This document shows, piece after piece, positions 5,255-13,745 of a stretch of DNA of 16,718 nt (position 1 is the stretch's first letter; each line of letters begins with the position of its first letter). The stretch covers positions 1 to 16,718 of the forward strand of contig CANRFK010000016.1 of the NCBI GenBank assembly GCA_947629875.1. Direction: 5' to 3'. This DNA comes from an uncultured Clostridia bacterium (GTDB lineage Bacteria; Bacillota; Clostridia; Christensenellales; Borkfalkiaceae). Below the pieces are notes generated by a model. The model saw nothing but the letters and a program-made list of their open reading frames with translations. It was not told the origin of the DNA and ran no database searches. Both the position numbers and the translations under genes were made by a program.

Positions 5255-8200
5255 ATGAAAGGAAAGAGAAAAGCGATACTTGCGCTTCTTGCGGCGCTGT
5301 GCATGGGCACGACCGTCGCGGGGTTTGCCGCCTGCGGCGGCGGACACATCCATACGGACGCCGACAACAACGGCATCTGCGATGAGTGCAACGAACCCCT
5401 GCGCTATGTCGTGACCTTCGATACGGACGGCGGCAACGCTCTGCCCAAGCAGGCGGTTGCGGTCGGCGGCAAGGCGACGAAGCCCGCCGACCCCGTGCGC
5501 GACGGTTACAACTTCGACGGCTGGTACAAAGAGGACGGCACCGCGTTCGATTTCGACGCGGAGATCACGGAAAACACCACTGTGTACGCACATTGGACGG
5601 ACGCGGCGGCGACGGCGGATACCTACTTCGATTTCAAGGACGTCGACGGCGGCGTGGAAATTGCCGCAAAGACGGGCGCGACCCTCCCGCAGGATACCAT
5701 TCTTCCCGCCACGCACGGAGGGAAGGCGGTCGTTGCCATTGCCGAAGAAGGGTTTGCCTATCAGGCGGCGCTCCGCGGGCTCAAAATTCCCGCAAGCGTG
5801 AAGAAGATCGGCGTGCGCGCCTTCCGCGGCTGCTCGGCGCTTGCCACGGTGAACGGCGGCGACGGCGTGGAGGAGATCGGCTACGGCGCATTCAACGGCA
5901 CCGCGTGGGATACGAGCCTCACCGTCGGCGAAGTGTACATCGGCAAGACGCTGTATAAGTATGCGGGCAGTATGTATGTCGATGCGCAGCTCACGGTTAA
6001 GGATGGCACCGTCGGCATTGCGGCGGGCGCCTTTGAGGGGCTTGCCCACCTCGTCGGCGTCACCCTGCCCGAGACGGTGAAGAACATCGGCTCCTATGCC
6101 TTTGCGGGCACGGGGCTCATCTCCGTCACCGTGAATGCGGAAGGCGTCGCGCTCGGGGCGAACGCGCTCCAAGGGTTTGCGGGCAACGTGTTCGTGCCCA
6201 GAGCGTCGATCGAAGCGTACAAGGCGGCGGATGGGTGGAAAGCCTATGCCGCGAATATCTTCGCCATCGGCACGGCGGATCAGACCTTCCTCGTCACCTT
6301 CTCGGCAGAGGGTGCGACCAAAGTTCCCTCGGCACAGAGCGTGAAGGGCTTTGAAAAGGCGACGGCTCCCACCGAAAACCCCGAAAAGACGGACTATGAC
6401 TTCGGCGGCTGGTATAAGGACGCCGCCTGCACCGTTCCCTTCGATTTCGACGAGCCCATTACGGACAATACCACACTATACGCGAAATTCGCGAAGTTCT
6501 TCGACGTGACGTTCTCCGCGCAGGCGGAAGTCGAGGGCGTGCAGGGCTTGCCCGAAAAACAGCACATCGAAGAGGGTAAGACGGCGACAAAGCCCAAGAC
6601 CAACCCCACCAAGACGGACTACGACTTCATGGGCTGGTACCGCGATGCGGAATGCACAAAGGAATTCGACTTCAACGCGCCCATCACGGCGGAGACCACC
6701 GTGTACGCCAAGTTCCTCGCAAAAGGGGCGAACTACACGGGCACGGGCGACTACGAGGGCTGGGAGATCGAGAACGGCGCCATCAAGAGTTACACGGGCT
6801 CCAAGACGGAGATCAAGATCCCCAAGGAACTCACCCGCCTCGACAGCATCACCGAGATCGTCTACAACAAAAACGCCGGCATGAACCAAGTTGCCGACCT
6901 CAAACTGATCAAGTCCATCACGGTGGAGGATGGCAGCACCGCCTTCAAGGTGGTGAACAACACCCTCATGAGCTACGATGAGACGGTCATCTACTACTGC
7001 TTCAAGGCGCAGACCCTCAAATATCCGAAAGCGGTGAAGATCGCGCCCTATGCCTTTGCGGGCATCTCGGTGTTCGGCGGCGGCGCCTATATGACGGCGT
7101 TCGGCTTCTCCGACAACCTCATCGAGGTCGGCGATTACGCTTTCTATCAATTCGCAGCCCTCAACGGCGCGTATGACAGCCTCTTCGGCTCGGTGGAAAA
7201 GGTCGGCAAATACGCCTTCTTCGATACCGCCTTCGAGACCATCTACTGCAACGCCAAGTACGTCGGCGAGAGCGCGTTTGAAGTGAACGGCAACATCGCG
7301 CAGCAGTATACCAAGATCAGGGAGATCCGCCTGCCCAACATCGTCACGATCGCGAATAAAGCGTTCGCCATTCAGGTTTCGGGCTCGGATGGTGTCAAGT
7401 CAGGCTGCAGAAAGATCGTCATCGGTCCCAACTGCACTTCGATCGGCGCGGGCGCCTTCACTTGGAATGTGCAAAAGTGCGACCTCGACATCATCCTTCA
7501 GGGCGACAAACTGCCCGTGCTTGCCAATGCTTCCCTCGGGAATACGAGCAACAACGAGAACCAATATCATACCCATCGCTATGTGTATGTGAAGGAATCC
7601 ATGTTGAGCGCGGCGAAGCACGAGAACAGCTATCTCGGCTACTATCTCGCCTTCTTCACCGAGGACGGCTGGGGACTTCACGAGGACGGCTCGTTTGCCT
7701 TCTACGAGGGCGACATGACGAAGGTCACCATGCCCGCGGCGGTGAAGAGCCTCGACAGCATTCTCGATATCTTCACCACGACCGCCAACCTCGACAAGTG
7801 CACTTCCTTCAACGTTGTGCAGGAGAGCGAGAACTTCAAGATGCAGGACGGCGCCCTCGTCTCCACGGACGGCACGACGCTCTACGGCTACTTCGGAAGC
7901 GGCGCGGGCAACTTCTCCGCCGTCACGGAAGTGAAGCCCTACGCCTTCTACAACAGGCTGAAAGCAGGCGCAAACATCACGTTCGGCACCATCGAAACGG
8001 TCGGCGAGTACGCCTTCTACGGCTGTGCGGGGCTCACCTCCTTCACGCCGTTTGAAAACCTTGCCGAAGTTGCGGCACACGCGTTTGAAAAGAGCGGCCT
8101 CACCACCGCGACCCTGAAGAGTCCCGAACTCACGGCGATCGGCGAGGGCGCGTTTGCGGGCTGCGCCAACCTCAAACTGTATGTCAAACTCCTCACGCCG

Positions 8201-11200
8201 CCCACCCTTCCCGTGAAGGCAGTGGATACGACCTGCGAACTCTACGTTCCGCAGGAGATCGTGGAGACCTACACGGCGGCATGGACTACTTATGCCTCGC
8301 AGATCAAGGAAGATACCGACACCCACGTCTACACCGTCACCTTCGATACGGATACCGAAAACGGCGGCACGGCGGTGGAGAGCCAGAAGTATCTCACGGG
8401 CGGCAAGGCCGTAAGACCCGAGACCGATCCGACCCGCACGGGCTACTACTTCGACGGTTGGTACACGAAGGACGGCTCCGAGAGCACCGATTGGGGCACG
8501 GAGTACGACTTTGCAAACTCCTCCGTCACGGCAGACGTCACCGTCTACGCGAAGTGGACGAAGGGCGTCAACGTCACCTATTCGACGGGCGACAGCGGCG
8601 CGGAAGTCGAAGGCGAAATGGTTCGCCCCGGCTCGACGCTCACCCAGCCCGAAGCGCCCAAGTGGTCGGGTCACGTGTTCCAAGGCTGGTATAAGGATGA
8701 GAGTTGCTCCGAAGGGCAGGAGTTCGATTTCACCAAGGACACCATCTCCGAGGATACCACGCTCTACGCCAAGTGGGAGAGCGGCAAAGTTGTCACCTTC
8801 AATACGGGCAACGGCGGCTCTTCGGTCGAAGAGCAGGCGGTGCTCCCGGGCGAGAAAGTCACCCGACCCGCAGAAAACCCGACCCGCCCCGGCTACAAGT
8901 TCGTCGATTGGTACACCAAGGACGGCACCGAGGGCGATTGGGGCGATGTGTTCAACTTCGACACCTACAAGATGGGCAGCGAAGACCTCACCATCTACGC
9001 CAAGTGGGAAGAGGACTTCTGGCAGGTCGATGAGAACGGCAAACTCACCAAGTACTACGGTCCCACCGACAAGGTGGAAATGCCCGCAACGGTGAAGAGC
9101 ATCACGAGCATTCTCGATATCTTCGGCACCAAGGCAAAACTCGGCGCTTGCACCTCCTTCACGGTGGCGCAGGAGAGCACCTCCTTCAAGATGCAAAGCG
9201 GCGCGCTCCTCTCCTACGACGGCACCACGCTCTACGCCTTCTTCGGCGACGAGGGCACCGAACTCACGTGGGCAAGCGTCACCACGATCGGCGAGAGCGC
9301 CTTCTACGGGCACCTTGCGACTGCCAAGACGCTCACCTTCTCCAAGGATCTCGCCTCCGTCGGCAAGGGCGCGTTCGAGAGTTGCGTGGGCATGACCGAC
9401 TTCACCCCGTTCGAGAATGTAACGACCATCGGCGCGGACGCCTTCAAGGCGACCAAACTTGTGGATATCGTCTGGAACGCTACGAACATCACGGCGGCGT
9501 TCGGCAGCATCACCACCTTAAAGACGGTGAAACTCATGGGAGCCACGACGATTGCGGCTTCCGCATTCGCAAGCAGTTCCAATATCACCACCGTTTGGAT
9601 CGGGCCGAACATCAAGTCGATTGGCTACTCGGCGTTCTATTCGGCAGGTAACGCGAAGAAGTTTACAAAACTCTACATCTACGCGACGACGCCGCCCACG
9701 CTTGGTTCCACGAGCGCGATCTCGGATTCCACAAAACACCCGCTCGGCGGCAACAACTCCAAGCAAACGCTTACGATCTATTGCCCTAATTCTGCGAAGT
9801 CGCAATACTCCAGCAGAACCCGCAATAACTGGAACTACTATTCGTCTACACGTTTCAAGGCGCTCACCGTCAATGTCACCTATCACATGGGCGAGGGCGA
9901 AGGCGCACCCGCGGCTCCTACGGGGGATGTCTATTGGGGTGGCACGTTCACACAGCCCGCTACCCCGAAGTGGAAGGGCAAGATCTTCCTCGGCTGGTAC
10001 ACCGATGCCGACTGCTCCGAAGGCAACGAATACACCGCATTCGGCACTATCATCAAGGAAGAATCCCTCGAACTCTGGGCGAAGTGGGAAGATAACGCCC
10101 TTTGGGTCGAATTCAACAGCAACGAGGGCTCCACTGTCGATTGGCAGGCGCTCCGCTCGGGCGAAAAAGCGACGCAGCCCAATAATCCTACAAGAGAGGG
10201 CTACGAGTTCCTCGGCTGGTTCACCAAGGACGGCACCTCCGATGGGCAATGGGGCGAACAGTTCAACTTCGAGAGCGAAATTACACAGAACACCACCCTC
10301 TACGCGAAGTGGGAGAAGGGCGCGCTCGTCACCTTCGATCTCAACGGCGGCACCAAGCCGAGCGGCTTTGTGGCGACGCAGACCGTGAAGAAGGGCGGAC
10401 ACGCCACCGCACCCGCCAAGAACCCGACCCGCACGGGCTGGACGTTCGAGGGCTGGTGGACGCAGGACGGCGACGAAAACGGCGAATGGGGCAAACAGTT
10501 CGACTTTGACCAGGATACCGTCTCCGACGATACCACCCTCTACGCGAAGTGGAACCCGTGGGTGCTCGACGAGGATGGCTACTTGAAGTCCTATGCAGGC
10601 GCCAAGACGGGCACCATCGAGATCCCCGCAAATATCAAGATCAAGGATATCACCGCGCTCCTCGGAACGAGCGTTTCGAGCTTCCCCAAGGAAGCGATCA
10701 CCATCACGGTGGCGCAGGGCAACACCTTCCTCAAAGTGGTGGGCAGCGCCCTCGTCTCCTACGACGGCACGACGCTCTACTACTACTTCGGAAGCGAAGA
10801 GAGCTACTCCTCGACGGACATCGAGACCCTTGCGCCTTACGCGTTTGCAGTGAACTCCTCGTTCACAGCCAAGAACACCCTTACGAGCGTCACGCTCACG
10901 AAGGTCACGGCGATCCCCGCATATTGCTTCTACAACCGCGGCGGGCTCGAAACGCTCTCCTTCGGAACGCTCACCGAAATCGGATCGAACTCCTTCAGCA
11001 ACGCGAAGATCACATCCTACGAGCCCTTCAAAGACCTCGCGGCGATCCCCGATTACGCGTTTGCGAGTGCGATCTTCACGGAAAAAGAGATCACGGTGAA
11101 TGCCGCAACGATCGGCACGATGGCGTTCTCCAGGTCGGGCTTCACAAAACTGACGCTCGGCGCGAATGTGGCGAACATCGCAAGCAATGGCTTCAACGGG

Positions 11201-12019
11201 CTTGCGCGCGGCGCGATCGTCATCTTCAACTGCACCTCTGTTCCCACCATCGACGCGAACTTCCCGTTCGGCAACGGGGAAGCCAAAGATTTTATCGGCT
11301 TGTTCGTTGTGCCGAAGGGTCAACTCGATACCTACAAGGAGAGCGGCAACTTCAAGGCGAAGTTCGCGTATGCGAAGTACGTCGAGGCAGGCAGCTACGA
11401 CGAGGTAGACGGCGGCTGGGTTGTCGATAAGAGCGGCAAACTCCTCACCTACAGCGGCGATTTGGCGACAATCGTCATTCCCGCACAGGTGAAGAGCATG
11501 GACGGCATTCTCGATATCTTCGGCGCGAGCGCCAACATCGCAACCTGCACGAGCCTCACGGTGGCAACCGAGAACACGAGTTTCAAGGTGGATAGCGAGA
11601 TGCTTGTGGACTATACGACGGGCAAGATCGTGTATATGTACCTCGGCTCGACCGCCCCGGAGGACTTCTCTACGTTCACCGAGATCAAGCCGTATGCCTT
11701 CTACAACAAGAAGACGATCACGGCGGTCACGCTCACCGCGGTTACGAAAATCGGAGCGTACGCCTTCTACGGCTGCTCCGCGCTCAAGACCATCACGATC
11801 GGCGAGAGCATCACCGAGATCGGCACCTATGCGTTCAGCGGCATCACGACGGGCACCACCTGCACCATCAACGCGACCACGCCGCCCACGCTCGGCACCT
11901 ACGTGTTCGGCACGTCTACGAGCTACATCACCGTAAAGGTGCCTTCGGCGAGCGTCGATACCTACAAGGCGAATTCGAGCTGGTCGTTCTATAAGACGCG
12001 CATCTTCGCCATCAGCTGA
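5255..12019 (+). CDS. Giant surface lipoprotein with alternating InlB-type and BspA-type LRR repeats
   Basis: 2254 residues. The signal peptide ends at FAAC with lipidated C27, followed by a His/Asp/Cys-rich motif (HIHTD ... CDEC, 31-45). Nine InlB-type repeats lie at about 51-114, 345-412, 415-488, 1025-1102, 1104-1175, 1177-1251, 1537-1612, 1615-1687 and 1689-1766, most ending in TxYAKW. They alternate with BspA-like LRR blocks (I..YAF.GC, VPxxxxxxYK caps) at about 122-340, 495-800, 803-1022, 1253-1535, 1768-2045 and 2052-2254. Five LRR blocks open with a similar module beginning at W503, W806, W1256, W1769 and W2055. There is no enzyme motif, sortase signal or transmembrane tail. Such proteins usually mediate adhesion or ligand binding. 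Operon position beside the amylase suggests binding starch particles, mucin glycans or other cells. Start: AAGGAGG then ATG, 12 nt after the previous stop. Confidence 0.93.
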   Translation: MKGKRKAILALLAALCMGTTVAGFAACGGGHIHTDADNNGICDECNEPLRYVVTFDTDGGNALPKQAVAVGGKATKPADPVRDGYNFDGWYKEDGTAFDFDAEITENTTVYAHWTDAAATADTYFDFKDVDGGVEIAAKTGATLPQDTILPATHGGKAVVAIAEEGFAYQAALRGLKIPASVKKIGVRAFRGCSALATVNGGDGVEEIGYGAFNGTAWDTSLTVGEVYIGKTLYKYAGSMYVDAQLTVKDGTVGIAAGAFEGLAHLVGVTLPETVKNIGSYAFAGTGLISVTVNAEGVALGANALQGFAGNVFVPRASIEAYKAADGWKAYAANIFAIGTADQTFLVTFSAEGATKVPSAQSVKGFEKATAPTENPEKTDYDFGGWYKDAACTVPFDFDEPITDNTTLYAKFAKFFDVTFSAQAEVEGVQGLPEKQHIEEGKTATKPKTNPTKTDYDFMGWYRDAECTKEFDFNAPITAETTVYAKFLAKGANYTGTGDYEGWEIENGAIKSYTGSKTEIKIPKELTRLDSITEIVYNKNAGMNQVADLKLIKSITVEDGSTAFKVVNNTLMSYDETVIYYCFKAQTLKYPKAVKIAPYAFAGISVFGGGAYMTAFGFSDNLIEVGDYAFYQFAALNGAYDSLFGSVEKVGKYAFFDTAFETIYCNAKYVGESAFEVNGNIAQQYTKIREIRLPNIVTIANKAFAIQVSGSDGVKSGCRKIVIGPNCTSIGAGAFTWNVQKCDLDIILQGDKLPVLANASLGNTSNNENQYHTHRYVYVKESMLSAAKHENSYLGYYLAFFTEDGWGLHEDGSFAFYEGDMTKVTMPAAVKSLDSILDIFTTTANLDKCTSFNVVQESENFKMQDGALVSTDGTTLYGYFGSGAGNFSAVTEVKPYAFYNRLKAGANITFGTIETVGEYAFYGCAGLTSFTPFENLAEVAAHAFEKSGLTTATLKSPELTAIGEGAFAGCANLKLYVKLLTPPTLPVKAVDTTCELYVPQEIVETYTAAWTTYASQIKEDTDTHVYTVTFDTDTENGGTAVESQKYLTGGKAVRPETDPTRTGYYFDGWYTKDGSESTDWGTEYDFANSSVTADVTVYAKWTKGVNVTYSTGDSGAEVEGEMVRPGSTLTQPEAPKWSGHVFQGWYKDESCSEGQEFDFTKDTISEDTTLYAKWESGKVVTFNTGNGGSSVEEQAVLPGEKVTRPAENPTRPGYKFVDWYTKDGTEGDWGDVFNFDTYKMGSEDLTIYAKWEEDFWQVDENGKLTKYYGPTDKVEMPATVKSITSILDIFGTKAKLGACTSFTVAQESTSFKMQSGALLSYDGTTLYAFFGDEGTELTWASVTTIGESAFYGHLATAKTLTFSKDLASVGKGAFESCVGMTDFTPFENVTTIGADAFKATKLVDIVWNATNITAAFGSITTLKTVKLMGATTIAASAFASSSNITTVWIGPNIKSIGYSAFYSAGNAKKFTKLYIYATTPPTLGSTSAISDSTKHPLGGNNSKQTLTIYCPNSAKSQYSSRTRNNWNYYSSTRFKALTVNVTYHMGEGEGAPAAPTGDVYWGGTFTQPATPKWKGKIFLGWYTDADCSEGNEYTAFGTIIKEESLELWAKWEDNALWVEFNSNEGSTVDWQALRSGEKATQPNNPTREGYEFLGWFTKDGTSDGQWGEQFNFESEITQNTTLYAKWEKGALVTFDLNGGTKPSGFVATQTVKKGGHATAPAKNPTRTGWTFEGWWTQDGDENGEWGKQFDFDQDTVSDDTTLYAKWNPWVLDEDGYLKSYAGAKTGTIEIPANIKIKDITALLGTSVSSFPKEAITITVAQGNTFLKVVGSALVSYDGTTLYYYFGSEESYSSTDIETLAPYAFAVNSSFTAKNTLTSVTLTKVTAIPAYCFYNRGGLETLSFGTLTEIGSNSFSNAKITSYEPFKDLAAIPDYAFASAIFTEKEITVNAATIGTMAFSRSGFTKLTLGANVANIASNGFNGLARGAIVIFNCTSVPTIDANFPFGNGEAKDFIGLFVVPKGQLDTYKESGNFKAKFAYAKYVEAGSYDEVDGGWVVDKSGKLLTYSGDLATIVIPAQVKSMDGILDIFGASANIATCTSLTVATENTSFKVDSEMLVDYTTGKIVYMYLGSTAPEDFSTFTEIKPYAFYNKKTITAVTLTAVTKIGAYAFYGCSALKTITIGESITEIGTYAFSGITTGTTCTINATTPPTLGTYVFGTSTSYITVKVPSASVDTYKANSSWSFYKTRIFAIS
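7670..7900 (+). repeat. Example of the tryptophan-started ~77-residue module repeated five times
   Basis: This copy starts at W806 of the giant lipoprotein. Related copies start at about 6761, 9020, 10559 and 11417. The shared pattern is W..(D/E)xGxL..Y.G, then I/M-P-A-x-V-K-S, then ILDIF, then C-T-S-x-x-V, then F-K, then D-G-T-T-L-Y.. FGS. Three copies (near 7740, 9085 and 11485) keep near-identical DNA around GTGAAGAGC...ATTCTCGATATCTTC, so they are still close enough to recombine. Confidence 0.7.
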
Positions 12020-12130
12020 TTTGCTACTGACCTCCGACCTCTCCCTCGTCTCCTCCGTGAGGCGGGGGACAGAGGGGAGGTAAGACGCAACCCCACCTCA
12101 GCCTCGCTACACGCTCGGCAGCTCCTCCCG

Positions 12131-12226
12131 TGGAGGAGCCGAAAGCCCCCTGCCGTGGAGGAGCCGAAAGCCCCCTGCCATGGAAGAGCCGAAAGCCCCC
12201 TGCCATGGAAGAGCCGAAAGCCCCCT
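12131..12226 (+). repeat. Four tandem 25-bp units
   Basis: Units start at 12131, 12156, 12181 and 12206, each beginning TGGA(A/G)GAGCCGAAAG and continuing with CCCCCT. The first three are 25 bp with one or two changes; the fourth diverges after CCCCCT. The first unit's GGAGGAGC pairs with GCTCCTCC just upstream. There are no unique spacers, so it is not a CRISPR array; it looks like slippage or unequal-crossover expansion of a dispersed hairpin element. Confidence 0.9.
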
Positions 12227-12250
12227 CCTCGGGTAGGTAGCCGCAAATGC

Positions 12251-12286
12251 TGCCCCCTCCTTGGGAGGGGGGTAGGGGGGTGGGGC
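12251..12286 (+). repeat. C/G-rich dispersed element, copy A
   Basis: A 36-bp element of the form GCCCCCTCC..GGGAGGGGGG.AGGGGGGTGGGGC. It matches 15592-15627, inside the neopullulanase gene, at 33 of 36 positions. A more diverged copy lies in the opposite orientation at about 13690-13728. Here it ends 20 bp before the binding-protein start codon. Confidence 0.82.
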
Positions 12287-12306
12287 AAGCCAATCAAGGA
12301 GAAACT

Positions 12307-13587
12307 ATGAAAACATTCACAAAAATCGCAACGGTCGCGCTGTGCGCCTGCTTCGGCATGGGCATGCTCGCGGGGTGCGGCGGATCGAAAAATCAAGTCG
12401 TCGTCTGGGGCGGCGCAGAGGATCAACCCCTTCTCAAAAAGCTCGTGGAGGAGTTCAAAGAGGCCAACACCGACGTAAAAGAGAAGATCGTGGTGCGCAT
12501 TCAGGATCCGTGGGATGCGCAGTCGGTGGTCGCAAAGGACCCCGAGGCGGCGGCGGACGTCATTCTCTGCCAGAACGACCATATCGGCATCATGGCAAAG
12601 TCCGGCCTTCTCGCCGAGATCCGCGACGGCACCGCGGCGACGTTCGCAACCGACATCAAGACGAACAACGATAAGAACGTCGTGCAACAGGTCACCTACA
12701 ACGGGGCGCTCTACGGCTTCCCGCTCACCATGGATACCTACATCATGTACTACACGACGGACATCTTCGACGAGACGAAGAACGTGGACGAGGCCTTCCT
12801 TTCGAGCGTAGATAAGATGCTCGCCGCCGACAACCTGCCGCTCATTCCCGGCAGCAGCAGCGGGGAGAGAGCCATGGCGTTCGGGTTCAACATCGGAGAC
12901 GGGTTCTACCTCAACATGGGCTTCTTCGCGATGGGCTGTACGCTCTTCGGCGAGGACGGCAGCGATGTGACGGCGTGCAACTGGAACAACGAAAACGGCC
13001 TCAAATTCATGCAGTATGCAACGGAGAACTTCCGTCAGGAAGATGGGAAGTTCAAGTCGGACGACGCCAAGAATTTGGCAACGGCAGTCCTCAACAACCG
13101 CCTCGGCGCGTGCATTTCGGGCGGCTGGGAGATGAAGGATACCTTCAAGGGCGCATCAAACATAAAGTACCGCACCCTGCCCTCCATCACGATAGACGGG
13201 CAGCAGAAGACGCTCAAATCCTTCTCGAACAGCAAGGTGTACGTCGTCAACAACAAGAGCACGCACAAGGCAACGGCTTCGCGCCTCGCGGCGTACATCA
13301 CGAGCGAGAGTAGCCAACTCCGCTATGCGGCGGATCGGGGGTATTATCCCTCCAATCTCGCGGCGCAGCAGAGCGACGCCGTGAAGGACGATCCCTTCTT
13401 CAAGGTCATCCGCGCCCAGCTCGATATGTCCGTTCCCGTGCCCGTGATCCCCGAAATTTCCCGCTATTGGGAGGCGGCAAAGTCGCTCGGCACGTCCGTG
13501 TACAACGGGTCTTTGAAGGACGACGTCGAAAGTTTGCAAAAGTCGCTCAACTCGTTTGTTTCTACGGTGAAAGAGGGCACCAAATAA
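12307..13587 (+). CDS. ABC-transporter sugar-binding lipoprotein (maltodextrin-type, family 1)
   Basis: 426 residues, a MalE-like extracellular solute-binding protein that would deliver oligosaccharides to an ABC importer. The lipobox is LAGC with lipidated C24. The mature N-terminus has the family pattern (VVVWGG, then LLKKLVEEFKEAN), followed by ADVILCQND and, near the middle, YNGALYGFPLTMDTYIMYY, the conserved inner-lobe segment. The start is ATG at 12307, behind AAGGAGA and giving a proper signal peptide; the reading frame stays open upstream to 12247, but that part is repeat DNA. No MalF/MalG-type permease genes or ATPase lie in the window, so the transporter partners must be elsewhere. 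Maltodextrin as substrate is inferred from neighbouring starch genes. Confidence 0.92.
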   Translation: MKTFTKIATVALCACFGMGMLAGCGGSKNQVVVWGGAEDQPLLKKLVEEFKEANTDVKEKIVVRIQDPWDAQSVVAKDPEAAADVILCQNDHIGIMAKSGLLAEIRDGTAATFATDIKTNNDKNVVQQVTYNGALYGFPLTMDTYIMYYTTDIFDETKNVDEAFLSSVDKMLAADNLPLIPGSSSGERAMAFGFNIGDGFYLNMGFFAMGCTLFGEDGSDVTACNWNNENGLKFMQYATENFRQEDGKFKSDDAKNLATAVLNNRLGACISGGWEMKDTFKGASNIKYRTLPSITIDGQQKTLKSFSNSKVYVVNNKSTHKATASRLAAYITSESSQLRYAADRGYYPSNLAAQQSDAVKDDPFFKVIRAQLDMSVPVPVIPEISRYWEAAKSLGTSVYNGSLKDDVESLQKSLNSFVSTVKEGTK

Positions 13588-13689
13588 CGCTCATAAACTC
13601 CTTTCTCGCGGAAGGGGTCTATGATAGGGAGCGCACACCCCCCTAATGCGTTCCCAAAACTACCCATCCTATTCGCCATCGGCGAATTT

Positions 13690-13728
13690 TCCCCCCTAAC
13701 TGCCGCCCTCTCTTCGGAGGGGGCGGCA
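13690..13728 (-). repeat. C/G-rich dispersed element, diverged copy B with hairpin
   Basis: CCCCCCTAAC, then GCCGCCC (13702-13708), a loop region, and GGGCGGC (13721-13727). In inverse orientation it resembles the elements at 12251 and 15592 (shared GGAGGGGGC and CCCCCCTA blocks). A separate perfect 7-bp hairpin, ATTCGCC/GGCGAAT, precedes it at 13671-13687. These fill most of the 158-bp gap before the LacI gene; either hairpin might attenuate readthrough, but neither has a clean T-tract. Confidence 0.6.
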
Positions 13729-13745
13729 CGCAGGAGAGGTACTCT

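Larger units (their letters stand above)
12020..12306. repeat. Repeat-rich intergenic stretch between giant lipoprotein and binding-protein genes
   Basis: This 287-bp gap holds no gene that I can support. In order it has a long imperfect hairpin (12037-12081, arms ACCTC/GAGGT at the ends), a perfect GCTCCTCC/GGAGGAGC hairpin (12121-12139), four tandem 25-bp units (12131-12230) and a C/G-rich hairpin element (12251-12286). No T-tract follows the first hairpin, so it is not a clear intrinsic terminator. No convincing promoter is visible. Confidence 0.8.

Noticed and set aside
12037..12081. Intrinsic terminator after the giant lipoprotein gene
   Set aside because: The hairpin is strong but imperfect and is followed by AAGACGCAA rather than a T run, so I report it as a repeat hairpin only.
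12131..12226. CRISPR array
   Set aside because: The four 25-bp units are directly adjacent with no unique spacers, and no cas genes are visible.
12247..12306. Upstream start of the binding-protein gene
   Set aside because: The extra residues come from the C/G-rich repeat element and would place a non-signal sequence before the lipoprotein signal peptide; ATG 12307 has its own ribosome site.
13620..13625. Promoter of the LacI gene (TATGAT as -10)
   Set aside because: No acceptable -35 box is found 15-19 bp upstream, and the distance to the start codon is long, so the match is too weak to list.
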